Positions 1-8,156 are shown, counted from the stretch's first letter. The stretch: DNA of 64,000 nt from Dasania phycosphaerae (GCF_026891035.1 NZ_JAPTGG010000005.1:62001-126000); one strand, 5' to 3'. The notes: a model not told the origin generated them from the letters alone. A program made the numbers and translations.

Positions 1-79
1 GAGTTTGCGCCCTTTAAAATAACCTCATTTAAATTTCACGTGACCTTTGGTAGGGGCCACCACTGAATAAGGAAAGCAC

Positions 80-2023
80 ATGTCTGCAGTAACTGTAACC
101 CTCCCCGACGGTAGTCAACGCTCATTCGATAACCCGGTCACTATTCACCAAGTGGCTATGGATATAGGCCCCGGTTTAGCCAAGGCAGCGTTAGCGGGTA
201 AGATTAATGGCAAGCCCGTTGATACTTCTTATTTGATCGAGTCTGACGTTGAATTGGCCATAATCACCGAGCGCGATGAAGAGGGCTTAGAGGTGATACG
301 TCACTCTACGGCGCACTTACTGGCGCAGGCGGCGCAGCAGTGCTTCCCCGATATACAGGTAACTATAGGGCCTGTAATCGAAGATGGCTTCTATTACGAT
401 TTTGCCACCGGCCATAACTTTACCCCCGAAGACTTAGCCAAAATTGAAAAGCGCATGGGGGAGATCGTTAAAGAAGATCACCCTATAGAGCGCGTAGTGA
501 TGAGCCGCGACAAGGCGATAGAGACTTTCCGCCAAATGGGTGAGCGCTACAAAGTGCAAATTATTGAAGAGCTGCCCGAAGGCGAGGAGATCTCCTTGTA
601 TAAGCAGGGCGCTTGGATGGACCTGTGTCGTGGCCCGCATGTGCCCAGCACTGGCAAGCTAAAAGTGCATAAGTTGATGAAAGTGGCCGGCGCTTACTGG
701 CGCGGCGACTCTAATAACCAAATGCTACAGCGCATATACGGCACAGCCTGGGCGAATAAAAAAGACCTAAAAGGCTATCTGCATCGTTTAGAAGAGGCGG
801 AAAAGCGCGATCACCGCAAGCTGGGTAAAAAATACGACCTGTTCCATATGCAGGAAGAGGCCCCCGGTATGGTGTTTTGGCACCCTAAGGGCTGGAGTGT
901 ATATAAGACCATAGAAGGCTATATGCGCCAGCAGCAAGACATGAATGGCTACCAAGAGATTAAAACACCACAGCTGGTGGACTTGTCGCTGTGGAAAAAA
1001 TCGGGTCACGCCGACAAGTTTGGCGATGACATGTTTATGCTGGAGTCTGAGGATAAGCAGTTTGCGGTTAAGCCCATGAACTGCCCCTGCCATGTGCAGG
1101 TGTTTAACCAGGGCCTAAAAAGCTACCGTGATTTACCGCTGCGCTTGGCGGAGTTTGGCTCCTGTCACCGCAATGAGCCTTCAGGCTCTTTGCACGGCAT
1201 TATGCGGGTGCGCGGCTTTGTACAGGATGATGCCCATATCTTCTGTGCTGAAGAGGCCATACAGGGTGAGGTTGCCACCTTTATAGACTTTCTGCACTCG
1301 GTGTACGAAGACTTTGGCTTTAGTGAGGTGATTTATCGCCTCTCTACCCGCCCCGAGCAGCGAGTAGGTAGCGACGAAAGCTGGGATAAGGCCGAAAAGG
1401 CGCTGGCCCAAGCCCTGGATAGTAAAGCGCTGCCCTGGGAGGAGCTGCCCGGTGAAGGTGCTTTCTATGGTCCTAAAATCGAATTTTCGCTTAAAGATAG
1501 CATAGGCCGGGTGTGGCAACTGGGTACTATACAGGTGGATTTCTCTATGCCAGGCCGTTTGGATGCCCAGTATGTGGCCGAAGACGGCAGCAGGCAGACG
1601 CCAGTCATGTTGCACCGGGCCATTTTGGGTTCGTTTGAGCGCTTCATCGGTATTTTGATTGAGCACTACGAGGGTAAATTCCCCACGTGGTTGGCACCGA
1701 CTCAGGCGGTAATTGCCAATATTACGGACAAACAGAGCCCCTATGTGCAAAAAGTTGCCGATTCCTTGAAAAATAAAGGCTTTAGAGTGGATGCGGACTT
1801 GAGAAATGAGAAGATCGGCTTTAAAATCCGCGAGCACACAATTCAGAGGGTCCCTTATTTGCTGGTATTAGGCGATAAGGAAGTAGAGACTCAAACAGTA
1901 AGCGTGCGTGCGCGCAATGGTGATGACCTGGGTTCCATGAGCTTAGAGGCTTTTGAACAGCTACTCAGCACCGATATAGCCCAGCGCGGCCGCGTCACTC
2001 AAGAGTCAACAACGGAGAAATAG
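80..2023 (+). CDS. thrS: Threonine--tRNA ligase
   Basis: Cytoplasmic class II aminoacyl-tRNA synthetase that charges tRNA-Thr. The 647-residue length is normal for bacterial ThrS. Domains in order: an N-terminal TGS domain (about 1-62), the editing domain with HSTAH (His75 and His79), the SAD region, the class II catalytic core with the zinc cysteine in MNCPCH (about residue 335), and a C-terminal anticodon-binding domain from about 545. The ATG is preceded by a purine-rich AAGGAAAG. The stop codon lies 2 nt before the AUU start of infC, so the two are co-transcribed and probably translationally coupled, as in enterobacteria. E. coli thrS is repressed by ThrRS binding its own leader. Only 79 nt of upstream DNA are visible, too little to judge whether that operator exists here. 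Identification is certain. Confidence 0.98.
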   Translation: MSAVTVTLPDGSQRSFDNPVTIHQVAMDIGPGLAKAALAGKINGKPVDTSYLIESDVELAIITERDEEGLEVIRHSTAHLLAQAAQQCFPDIQVTIGPVIEDGFYYDFATGHNFTPEDLAKIEKRMGEIVKEDHPIERVVMSRDKAIETFRQMGERYKVQIIEELPEGEEISLYKQGAWMDLCRGPHVPSTGKLKVHKLMKVAGAYWRGDSNNQMLQRIYGTAWANKKDLKGYLHRLEEAEKRDHRKLGKKYDLFHMQEEAPGMVFWHPKGWSVYKTIEGYMRQQQDMNGYQEIKTPQLVDLSLWKKSGHADKFGDDMFMLESEDKQFAVKPMNCPCHVQVFNQGLKSYRDLPLRLAEFGSCHRNEPSGSLHGIMRVRGFVQDDAHIFCAEEAIQGEVATFIDFLHSVYEDFGFSEVIYRLSTRPEQRVGSDESWDKAEKALAQALDSKALPWEELPGEGAFYGPKIEFSLKDSIGRVWQLGTIQVDFSMPGRLDAQYVAEDGSRQTPVMLHRAILGSFERFIGILIEHYEGKFPTWLAPTQAVIANITDKQSPYVQKVADSLKNKGFRVDADLRNEKIGFKIREHTIQRVPYLLVLGDKEVETQTVSVRARNGDDLGSMSLEAFEQLLSTDIAQRGRVTQESTTEK

Positions 2024-2025
2024 AG

Positions 2026-2565
2026 ATTAAGCAACAACAAACTAAAGGTAAGAGCAAGCGCGCCACAATCAACGAAGAGATTGAGGCAAAAGAAGTTCGC
2101 TTAATTGGCGCTGACGGTGAGCAGGTCGGCATAGTGTCTATCGAAGAGGCCAGAGCCGCTGCTGCTGAAGCGACGCTTGACTTGGTGCAAATCGCAGATT
2201 CCGATCCGATAGTCTGTAAAATTATGGACTACGGCAAACATGTGTTCGAGGCTAAAAAACAGCAAGCCGCTTCAAAGAAGAAGCAGGTAAGAACACAGGT
2301 TAAGGAGATGAAATTCCGTCCTAATACGGATAAAGGAGATTATGAGGTAAAACTACGCAACCTCACACGTTTCCTTGAACATGGGGACAAAGCCAAGGTG
2401 ACTTTACGTTTCCGCGGCCGCGAAATGGCCCATCAGGAGCTAGGCATGGCCTTACTTAAACGAGTCGAAGTTGACTTGGAAGAGTTGGGCACTGTAGAGC
2501 AGCATCCTAAGATGGAAGGTCGACAGTTGACCATGGTCATAGCCCCTAAAAAGAAGAAAAAGTAA
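2026..2565 (+). CDS. infC: Translation initiation factor IF-3 with AUU start
   Basis: IF-3 binds the 30S subunit, prevents subunit joining and proofreads the start codon. The longest ATG/GTG frame begins only at 2134 and would lack the conserved N-terminal segment. Reading upstream in frame gives (M)KQQQTKGKSKRATINEEIEA, continuing into the IF-3 N-domain, with ATT at 2026-2028 and GGAG at 2014-2017, 8 nt before it. An AUU start is the hallmark of infC: it lets IF-3 repress its own translation by discriminating against non-canonical starts. The resulting protein is 179 residues, the normal IF-3 size. The C-domain carries KFRPNTDKGDY and RFRGREMAHQE, and a lysine-rich tail ends the protein. The start lies 2 nt after the thrS stop. 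Confidence 0.97.
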   Translation: MKQQQTKGKSKRATINEEIEAKEVRLIGADGEQVGIVSIEEARAAAAEATLDLVQIADSDPIVCKIMDYGKHVFEAKKQQAASKKKQVRTQVKEMKFRPNTDKGDYEVKLRNLTRFLEHGDKAKVTLRFRGREMAHQELGMALLKRVEVDLEELGTVEQHPKMEGRQLTMVIAPKKKKK

Positions 2566-2587
2566 GGCTAGCTTTACTTTTTCGCCT

Positions 2588-2640
2588 CTTAGTTAGCAGT
2601 GAGCTCCTAGGGCCTGCTAGTTAAGGGTTTATTTTATTTT
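2588..2640 (+). promoter_or_regulatory. Stem-loop with T-rich tail between infC and rpmI
   Basis: Arms CTTAGTTAGCAG (2588-2599) and CTGCTAGTTAAG (2614-2625) form a 12-bp stem with two G-U wobbles and a 14-nt loop. They are followed by a T-rich run (2628-2640). A small second hairpin GAGTC-ATAA-GACTC follows at 2641-2654. In E. coli, rpmI-rplT translation is repressed by L20 binding in this intergenic region, and in Firmicutes an L20 leader attenuator precedes infC. The position and shape therefore suggest an attenuator or L20-responsive element. The function is inferred, not shown. Confidence 0.5.
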
Positions 2641-2676
2641 GAGTCATAAGACTCACCAAATGCGGAGTATCTAACG

Positions 2677-2871
2677 ATGCCTAAAGCTAAAGTACATAGT
2701 GGGGCTGCCAAGCGTTTTAAAAAGACTGCTGGTGGTTACAAGCGTAAAAGCGCCCACAAGAGCCACATCTTGACCAAAATGACGACCAAGCGTAAGCGTC
2801 AGCTACGTGGTACTTCACTCGTTCATAAGAGTGATGAAGTATTAATCGATCGTATGTTGCGTGCTAAGTAA
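2677..2871 (+). CDS. rpmI: 50S ribosomal protein bL35
   Basis: Small basic protein of the large ribosomal subunit. The 64 residues have the family's usual length and sequence: MPKAKVHSGAAKRFKKT at the N-terminus and KRKRQLRG near residue 38. The start ATG is preceded by GCGGAG. It sits between infC and rplT and is followed 35 nt later by rplT, so it is expected to be co-expressed with L20 and subject to L20 feedback as in E. coli. Identification is unambiguous. Confidence 0.98.
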   Translation: MPKAKVHSGAAKRFKKTAGGYKRKSAHKSHILTKMTTKRKRQLRGTSLVHKSDEVLIDRMLRAK

Positions 2872-2906
2872 GCACACCATTTTTTTAGGTCAAGAGGAGT
2901 CTCACA

Positions 2907-3263
2907 ATGCCTAGAGTAAAACGTGGTGTCACTGCACACCGTCGTCACAAAAAGATTTTAAAGCAAGCCAAAGGTTACTACGGTGCTCGTTCACGTATCT
3001 TCCGTGTTGCTAAGCAAGCTGTTATTAAAGCTGGCCAATACGCATACCGTGACCGTCGCCAACGTAAGCGTCAATTCCGTGCACTATGGATTACCCGTAT
3101 CAATGCACAGTCACGCGCCAATGGTTTGTCTTACAGCCGCTTAATCGCTGGTCTTAAAAAAGCAGAAATCGCTTTAGACCGTCGCGTTTTGGCTGATCTA
3201 GCTGTACACGACAAGTCTGCTTTTGCCGCTGTTGTTGAAAAAGCAAAAGCAGCCTTAGCATAA
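2907..3263 (+). CDS. rplT: 50S ribosomal protein bL20
   Basis: Binds 23S rRNA early in 50S assembly and in E. coli represses rpmI-rplT translation. The 118 residues are full length. The N-terminal extension is highly basic (MPRVKRGVTAHRRHKKILK), followed by the conserved RSRIFRVAKQAV and YRDRRQRKRQFR. AGAGGAG precedes the ATG. It is the last gene before a strong intrinsic terminator, so the thrS-infC-rpmI-rplT transcript probably ends here and pheS has its own promoter. Confidence 0.98.
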   Translation: MPRVKRGVTAHRRHKKILKQAKGYYGARSRIFRVAKQAVIKAGQYAYRDRRQRKRQFRALWITRINAQSRANGLSYSRLIAGLKKAEIALDRRVLADLAVHDKSAFAAVVEKAKAALA

Positions 3264-3318
3264 AACATACGATGACCTTAGGGTCATGGCGTGTTTGCAC
3301 TTTTTAGTGCTGGAAATG

Positions 3319-3354
3319 GGGAAAGGGCTGACGCTCTTTCCCTATTTTTGTTTT
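3319..3354 (+). terminator. Intrinsic terminator after rplT
   Basis: A 10-bp stem (3319-3328 pairing with 3333-3342, one G-T pair) closes a TGAC loop. It is followed by TATTTTTGTTTT. The position, 55 nt after the rplT stop, fits the end of the ribosomal protein transcript. Confidence 0.85.
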
Positions 3355-3470
3355 AAAGGCAAAAACTTGCGTGCTAATAGTGGTTTTAGAAAATGGCCTA
3401 GGGCCGAGGCCTCGCTGATATTTTCTAAAATCACTGTTATACAGGCTTAGCGTCTGTGCCCATGGTGGTG

Positions 3471-3619
3471 GATTGCGGGTCAGGCCCGCAATGACAGTAG
3501 AAAGTTTTATTATGTCGTGCCGGCCTTGCGCCGGTATCTAGGGCAGTAGATTGCGGGTCAGGCCCGCAATGACAGCAGAAAGTTTTACTATGTCATACCG
3601 GCCTTGCGCCGGTATCCAT
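3471..3619. repeat. Tandem 78-bp palindromic repeat, two copies
   Basis: Two direct copies start at 3471 and 3549, with a period of 78 bp. Each contains two palindromes: ATTGCGGG-N5-CCCGCAAT and an ATACCGGC-N5-GCCGGTAT type (first arm GTGCCGGC in copy 1), joined by a short AAAGTTTTA spacer. These fill most of the 439-bp gap between rplT and pheS. They resemble dispersed palindromic elements common in proteobacterial intergenic DNA. No coding capacity is seen. Confidence 0.85.
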
Positions 3620-3702
3620 AGGTGTAAAGAATAGAAAATAGTGTAGTTATTTACGACAGCGCTATTTAAACAAAAAAGTATTACATACAAAGAAGGCTAT
3701 CG

Positions 3703-4719
3703 ATGGAAAATCTAGAGTCTCTCGCCGCACTAGCGCGAGCAGCCATTAACGACGCACAAGATGTTTCGGCACTAGACGATGTGCGGGTACAGTTTTTGGG
3801 TAAAAAAGGCAGTATTACCGATTTGTTAAAGGGCTTGGGTAAGCTATCTGCCGAAGAGCGTCCAGCTGCCGGTGCTGAAATCAATAAGGTAAAGCAAGCT
3901 CTGCAACAGGCTATAGGCGAGAAAAAATCTGCACTAGAGACTGCCGCCATTGCCGAAAAGCTAGCAGCAGAGCAAATCGATATTACCCTACCTGGCCGCG
4001 GCCAAAATGTGGGTGGCCTGCACCCAGTAACCCGTACTATAGAGCGTATAGCCAGCTTCTTTGAGGCCATAGGTTTTGAAACCGTAGAAGGCCCAGAGAT
4101 AGAAGACGACTATCACAACTTTGAAGCGCTAAACATTCCTGCGCATCACCCCGCACGTGCCATGCACGATACTTTCTACATTAACGAACACACTGTGCTG
4201 CGTACTCACACCTCGCCGGTACAAGTACGAGTGATGGAAAGCACTGAGCCGCCGCTTAAAGTGATTTGCCCTGGCCGCGTATACCGCTGTGATTCTGATT
4301 TAACCCACACGCCTATGTTTCACCAGGTAGAAGGTTTGTTGATCAGCGAAGAAAGCAGCTTTGCCGATTTAAAAGGCATAGTGGAAGAATTTTTACGGGT
4401 GTTCTTCGAAAAAGAATTAGCGGTACGTTTTCGTCCATCCTACTTTCCCTTTACCGAGCCTTCGGCAGAAGTGGATATACAGTGTGTAAACTGTGGCGGT
4501 GAAGGCTGTCGTGTGTGTAGCCAAACCGGCTGGCTAGAAGTGATGGGCTGCGGTATGGTGCATCCCAGCGTATTTGAATACTCCAATATCGATACCGAAA
4601 AATACACCGGTTTTGCCTTTGGTATGGGGGTAGAGCGCTTGGCTATGCTGCGTTACGGGGTGAACGATTTACGTTTGTTTTACGACAATGATCTGCGTTT
4701 TTTAGAGCAGTTTAAATAA
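3703..4719 (+). CDS. pheS: Phenylalanine--tRNA ligase alpha subunit
   Basis: Catalytic alpha subunit of the alpha2-beta2 PheRS. At 338 residues it is full length. An N-terminal coiled-coil region (about 1-85) precedes the class II core with ETVEGPEIEDDYHNFEALN (motif 1 area), THTSPVQVRVM, CPGRVYRCD (motif 2) and FGMGVERLAMLRYG (motif 3). A cysteine-rich stretch CVNCGGEGCRVC at about residue 262 is found in many bacterial PheS proteins. The gene is separated from pheT by 179 bp of palindromic repeats, unusually far for this normally tight pair. In E. coli pheST is controlled by Phe-codon attenuation; I see no convincing leader peptide here. Confidence 0.98.
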   Translation: MENLESLAALARAAINDAQDVSALDDVRVQFLGKKGSITDLLKGLGKLSAEERPAAGAEINKVKQALQQAIGEKKSALETAAIAEKLAAEQIDITLPGRGQNVGGLHPVTRTIERIASFFEAIGFETVEGPEIEDDYHNFEALNIPAHHPARAMHDTFYINEHTVLRTHTSPVQVRVMESTEPPLKVICPGRVYRCDSDLTHTPMFHQVEGLLISEESSFADLKGIVEEFLRVFFEKELAVRFRPSYFPFTEPSAEVDIQCVNCGGEGCRVCSQTGWLEVMGCGMVHPSVFEYSNIDTEKYTGFAFGMGVERLAMLRYGVNDLRLFYDNDLRFLEQFK

Positions 4720-4729
4720 GCAAAAAGTT

Positions 4730-4865
4730 ATTCCCGCGAAGGCAGGAATAGAGCAATTAGTCTCTAGTCGTTAGGGTAATGCCCCTAGTCAGCTGTCATA
4801 CCGGCGAACGCCGGTATCCAGAACTTTAAAGAAAGAATATATAGATGCCGGATCAAGCTCGGCAT
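4730..4865. repeat. Three palindromic units between pheS and pheT
   Basis: Three different hairpins lie in a row. ATTCCCGC/GCAGGAAT is at 4730-4749 with one mismatch. ATACCGGC/GCCGGTAT is at 4798-4817 with loop GAAC. ATGCCGG/TCGGCAT is at 4845-4865. The middle one shares its arms with the repeat upstream of pheS. The cluster occupies most of the 179 bp between pheS and pheT. Confidence 0.8.
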
Positions 4866-4898
4866 GACGTAAAGAAAGAATACTTTTAGGAATAAAAA

Positions 4899-7289
4899 AT
4901 GAAATTAAGCGAACAGTGGCTTCGGGAATGGGTAAACCCCAATATCAATACCGACGAATTGGTTGAGCAGCTAACCATGGCGGGGCTAGAAGTTGATGGT
5001 ACCGAGCCCGTTGCTGGTGAATTTACCGGTGTTGTTGTGGGCGAGATATTATCCATAGAGCAACACCCCGATGCCGACAAGTTACGCGTCTGCCAGGTGG
5101 CTGGCGGTGATGAGGTCGTACAAGTGGTGTGCGGTGCCCCTAATGCTCGCGCCGGTATTAAAATCCCTTTTGCTACTGTGGGTGCCAAGCTGCCTACCGA
5201 AGATGGTAAAGGCTTTAAAATTAAAAAAGCCAAACTGCGCGGCGTGGAGTCACACGGTATGTTGTGCTCGCAAGTTGAGTTGGCGATGGGTGAAGACTCA
5301 GACGGTATTTGGGAGCTGGCCGCTGATGCGCCTACCGGCCAGGATATACGTGAATACTTGCAGTTAAACGACACGATTATAGAAGTCGACTTAACCCCTA
5401 ACCGTGCTGACTGTTTAAGTGTTGCGGGTATTGCCCGTGATACTGGCGTACTCAACAAACTGGCGGTTACTGAAGTGGAGGTTGCTGCGGTTGCCGCATC
5501 TATAGAAGACACCTTCCCAGTGGCGGTTTCTGCCAAGGCCGACTGCCCCCGCTATGTGGGCCGTGTCATACGCAATGTTGATGTTTCTAAGCCTAGCCCT
5601 TTGTGGATGCAGGAAAAGCTGCGTCGTGCCGGTTTACGCTCCATAGATGCCGTGGTGGATGTGACCAACTATGTGTTGCTAGAGCTAGGTCAGCCTTTAC
5701 ATGCTTTTGACTTAAACTTATTAAATGGCGGCATAAATGTACGCCTGGCCGAGCAGGGCGAAAAAATCACCTTGCTAGATGGCCAGGAGCTAGCGCTGCG
5801 TGATGACACGCTAGTTATCGCCGATCAGCAGCAGGCCGTTGCCCTTGCAGGCATAATGGGTGGGGCCGCGACTGCAGTTAGTAGTAATACTAAAGATATC
5901 TTTTTAGAGTCGGCCTTTTTTGCGCCGGTCAAAATCGCTGGCCGCGCCCGCTCTTACGGCTTGCACACCGACTCCTCACATCGCTTTGAGCGCGGTGTCG
6001 ATTACCAGCTGCAGGCCAAAGCTTGTGAGCGCGCCACCCAGTTGCTGCTAGATATAGTCGGTGGTGAGGCAGGCCCTATTGTTGAGTTAAGCTCTGAGGC
6101 CGATTTACCTAAGGCGGCCGAGTTAAATCTGCGCGCTAACCGTATAGAGCGGGTGTTGGGCTTAACTATGGAGCGCGCAGAGGTTAAAGATATACTCACT
6201 CGCCTGGGTATGGCGGTAACGGATACCGAGCAGGGCTGGAAGGTCGTTGCCCCTTCATGGCGCTTTGATATGGCTATAGAGGCCGACCTATTAGAAGAGT
6301 TGGCCCGTATCTATGGTTATAACCGCTTGCCGGTCACCAAAATACATGCCGAGTTGAGCTTGCGCGCTAAGCCCGAAGCGCAAACTGAGCTGCAGCTTAT
6401 GCGCCGCCAGCTAGTGGCCAATGGCTACCAAGAGGCCATCACCTATAGTTTTATAGACCCCAAAATGCATGAGCTAGTCTGCCCCAATGATGCGGCGGTG
6501 GCTTTGAGCAACCCTATTTCAGCGGATATGTCGGTGATGCGTACCAGCCTCTGGCCGGGCCTGCTGGCGGCTATGCAGCATAATCTTAATCGCCAGCAAA
6601 GCCGAGTGCGCTTATTTGAGGCGGGCTTGAGTTTTATCCCCGATGGCAGCGAACTACCCAAGCAAGAGCAAATGCTGGCTGGAGCCATTACCGGCAGACG
6701 CCACCCCGAGTCTTGGCTGGAAAATGGTGAAACCGTTGATTTTTACGATTTGAAAGGTGACTTAGAAGGGATTTTATCGCTATGCGACCCTAGCGGCAGT
6801 TTTGAGTTTGTTCGCGGCGAATGTGATGGCCTGCACCCCGGCCAGACCGCAGAAATTCGTCGAAATGGCGAAAACGTCGGCTATATAGGGGCTATACACC
6901 CACAACTGCAGAAAAAACTAGGCATTTCACAGGCGGTGTACCTATTTCAGGTCAATGTGGCAGCGATCAGCCGCGGCGAGGTACCAGCCTTTACTGAATT
7001 ATCAAAATATCCCGAGGTGAGACGTGATTTAGCGGTGATAATAGACCGTGAAATCGAGGCCGGAGCCGTACAAAAAGCGGTCAAAGCCGCTGCCGGCAGT
7101 GACCTAACAAACCTAAGGTTGTTTGATATCTATGAAGGTAAAGGTATTGATACTAAAAGAAAAAGTTTGGCCCTCGGCTTGACGTTTCAGCATTCATCGC
7201 GCACTCTTAACGAAGATGAAGTTAATGTGTGTGTTGATCAAGTGATCAAGGCGCTAGAAACGCAATTTGCAGCAACGCTAAGGAACTAA
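4899..7289 (+). CDS. pheT: Phenylalanine--tRNA ligase beta subunit
   Basis: Beta subunit of PheRS: tRNA binding, editing of mischarged Tyr-tRNA-Phe, and structural core. The 796 residues match E. coli PheT. Domains in order: an N-terminal OB-fold tRNA-binding domain (about 39-150, with PNARAGIKIPFATVGAKLP), the B3/B4 editing domain (about 205-375, with DVTNYVLLELGQPLHAFD), B5 (about 400-475), the catalytic-like core with RLFEAGLSF, and a C-terminal ferredoxin-fold anticodon-binding domain (about 700-796, with FTELSKYPEVRRDLAVI). It ends 4 nt before ihfA, so pheT-ihfA are co-transcribed. Confidence 0.98.
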   Translation: MKLSEQWLREWVNPNINTDELVEQLTMAGLEVDGTEPVAGEFTGVVVGEILSIEQHPDADKLRVCQVAGGDEVVQVVCGAPNARAGIKIPFATVGAKLPTEDGKGFKIKKAKLRGVESHGMLCSQVELAMGEDSDGIWELAADAPTGQDIREYLQLNDTIIEVDLTPNRADCLSVAGIARDTGVLNKLAVTEVEVAAVAASIEDTFPVAVSAKADCPRYVGRVIRNVDVSKPSPLWMQEKLRRAGLRSIDAVVDVTNYVLLELGQPLHAFDLNLLNGGINVRLAEQGEKITLLDGQELALRDDTLVIADQQQAVALAGIMGGAATAVSSNTKDIFLESAFFAPVKIAGRARSYGLHTDSSHRFERGVDYQLQAKACERATQLLLDIVGGEAGPIVELSSEADLPKAAELNLRANRIERVLGLTMERAEVKDILTRLGMAVTDTEQGWKVVAPSWRFDMAIEADLLEELARIYGYNRLPVTKIHAELSLRAKPEAQTELQLMRRQLVANGYQEAITYSFIDPKMHELVCPNDAAVALSNPISADMSVMRTSLWPGLLAAMQHNLNRQQSRVRLFEAGLSFIPDGSELPKQEQMLAGAITGRRHPESWLENGETVDFYDLKGDLEGILSLCDPSGSFEFVRGECDGLHPGQTAEIRRNGENVGYIGAIHPQLQKKLGISQAVYLFQVNVAAISRGEVPAFTELSKYPEVRRDLAVIIDREIEAGAVQKAVKAAAGSDLTNLRLFDIYEGKGIDTKRKSLALGLTFQHSSRTLNEDEVNVCVDQVIKALETQFAATLRN

Positions 7290-7293
7290 CCGC

Positions 7294-7596
7294 ATGCAGG
7301 CTCTCACTAAATCTGAGATGGCTGAACGGCTATACGAAGAGCTGGGGCTAAATAAGCGCGAAGCGAAAGAGGTGGTGGAGCTTTTCTTTGAAGAGATACG
7401 CCACTCGCTAGAGGATAATGAGCAGGTTAAGTTGTCGGGGTTTGGCAATTTCGATCTGCGCGACAAAAGCCAACGCCCGGGTAGGAACCCCAAAACCGGC
7501 GAGGAGATACCCATCTCAGCGCGCCGCGTAGTGACATTCCGCCCCGGTCAAAAGCTAAAATCACGAGTTGAAACCTATGTTGGAACCGAGTCATAA
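7294..7596 (+). CDS. ihfA: Integration host factor alpha subunit
   Basis: DNA-bending nucleoid protein that forms a heterodimer with IhfB. The 100 residues have the IHF/HU fold: MTKSEMAERLYEELGLNKREA-like N-terminus, a dimerisation core, and the beta-arm with RPGRNPKTGEEIPI, whose proline intercalates between base pairs. The coding start follows the pheT stop by 4 nt, the usual pheT-ihfA arrangement in Gammaproteobacteria. The 3' end overlaps the downstream MerR-like gene. Confidence 0.97.
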   Translation: MQALTKSEMAERLYEELGLNKREAKEVVELFFEEIRHSLEDNEQVKLSGFGNFDLRDKSQRPGRNPKTGEEIPISARRVVTFRPGQKLKSRVETYVGTES

Positions 7597-7945
7597 CGAC
7601 GAGCTGCCAGTTATACCTGGCAAACGCTATTTTACTATTGGCGAAGTTAGCGAGCTATGCGCGGTAAAACCGCATGTGCTGCGTTATTGGGAGCAGGAGT
7701 TTCCGCAACTAAAGCCTGTTAAACGTCGTGGCAATCGCCGTTACTATCAGCATCAAGATGTGATTTTGATTCGTCAAATTCGCAGCTTACTTTATGATCA
7801 GGGCTATACCATAGGTGGTGCCCGTCAGCGCATGACTGGCGAAGAAGAGACTACAGAACAGGCTAGTAATTCAACAGAATACAAAGCGCTGTTGCGTGAA
7901 GTGATCACAGAACTCGAAGATGTATTAAAAGTTTTAGCCGCATAG
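7577..7945 (+). CDS. MerR-family transcriptional regulator, IHF-linked
   Basis: A 122-residue DNA-binding protein with an N-terminal MerR winged helix: RYFTIGEVSELCAVKPHVLRYWEQEFP and RRGNRRYYQHQDVILIRQI. A short C-terminal helix probably dimerises. Only one cysteine follows the HTH, so a metal-sensing role is not indicated. Start choice: TTG at 7568 is in frame, but ATG at 7577 is taken. It overlaps the 3' end of ihfA by 20 nt, suggesting translational coupling. The ihfA-merR-tRNA-Pro order is common in pseudomonads and relatives, but the target of this regulator is, to my knowledge, not established. Confidence 0.9.
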   Translation: MLEPSHNDELPVIPGKRYFTIGEVSELCAVKPHVLRYWEQEFPQLKPVKRRGNRRYYQHQDVILIRQIRSLLYDQGYTIGGARQRMTGEEETTEQASNSTEYKALLREVITELEDVLKVLAA

Positions 7946-7955
7946 CAATTTCGTG

Positions 7956-7984
7956 TTCACAGCAGCGTTACTTTGCTCTATAAT
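7956..7984 (+). promoter_or_regulatory. Sigma70 promoter for tRNA-Pro
   Basis: TTCACA (7956-7961) and TATAAT (7979-7984) are separated by exactly 17 bp. The discriminator that follows (CTCGCCC) is GC-rich, the usual feature of stringently controlled stable-RNA promoters. The predicted transcript start near 7991 is about 45 nt before the mature tRNA. Confidence 0.75.
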
Positions 7985-8034
7985 CTCGCCCATCTTAAGG
8001 CGGTAACACATAGATTGTAATGCCTAAGAAGTTT

Positions 8035-8111
8035 CGGGGCGTAGCGCAGTCTGGTAGCGCACCACACTGGGGGTGTGGTGGTCGCAGGTTCAAATCCTGC
8101 CGTTCCGACCA
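8035..8111 (+). tRNA. tRNA-Pro (anticodon GGG)
   Basis: A 77-nt cloverleaf with encoded CCA. The acceptor stem is CGGGGCG paired with CGTTCCG (two G-T pairs). The D arm holds GTAGCGCAGTCTGGTAGCGC, and the anticodon stem is CCACA/TGTGG with loop CTGGGGG, giving anticodon GGG at 8069-8071. The T arm has GGTTCAAATCC. It decodes CCC and CCU. It has its own promoter and terminator, so it is an independent transcript downstream of the ihfA-merR genes. Confidence 0.97.
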
Positions 8112-8119
8112 TCTTAAAT

Positions 8120-8156
8120 AAAAAAGGGCCATGCGATAGCATGGCCCTTTTTTATT
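8120..8156. terminator. Terminator after tRNA-Pro
   Basis: A-tract plus GGGCCATGC, loop GATA, GCATGGCCC plus T-tract: a 15-bp perfect stem that includes the flanking A and T runs, so it works in either orientation. The right arm GCATGGCCCTTTTTT is copied again near 8332-8346, inside the hairpin-rich repeat region. Confidence 0.85.

Noticed and set aside
80..2023. Minus-strand open frames inside thrS (such as 1181-1837) and other antisense frames across the window
   Set aside because: They lie antisense to well-conserved genes and have no protein-like sequence.
2134..2565. infC starting at GTG 2134
   Set aside because: It would remove the conserved IF-3 N-terminus; the AUU start at 2026 with a proper ribosome binding site restores the full-length protein.
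3471..3619. CRISPR-like array from the tandem repeat
   Set aside because: Only two 78-bp direct units with almost no unique spacer between them; no cas genes are in the window.
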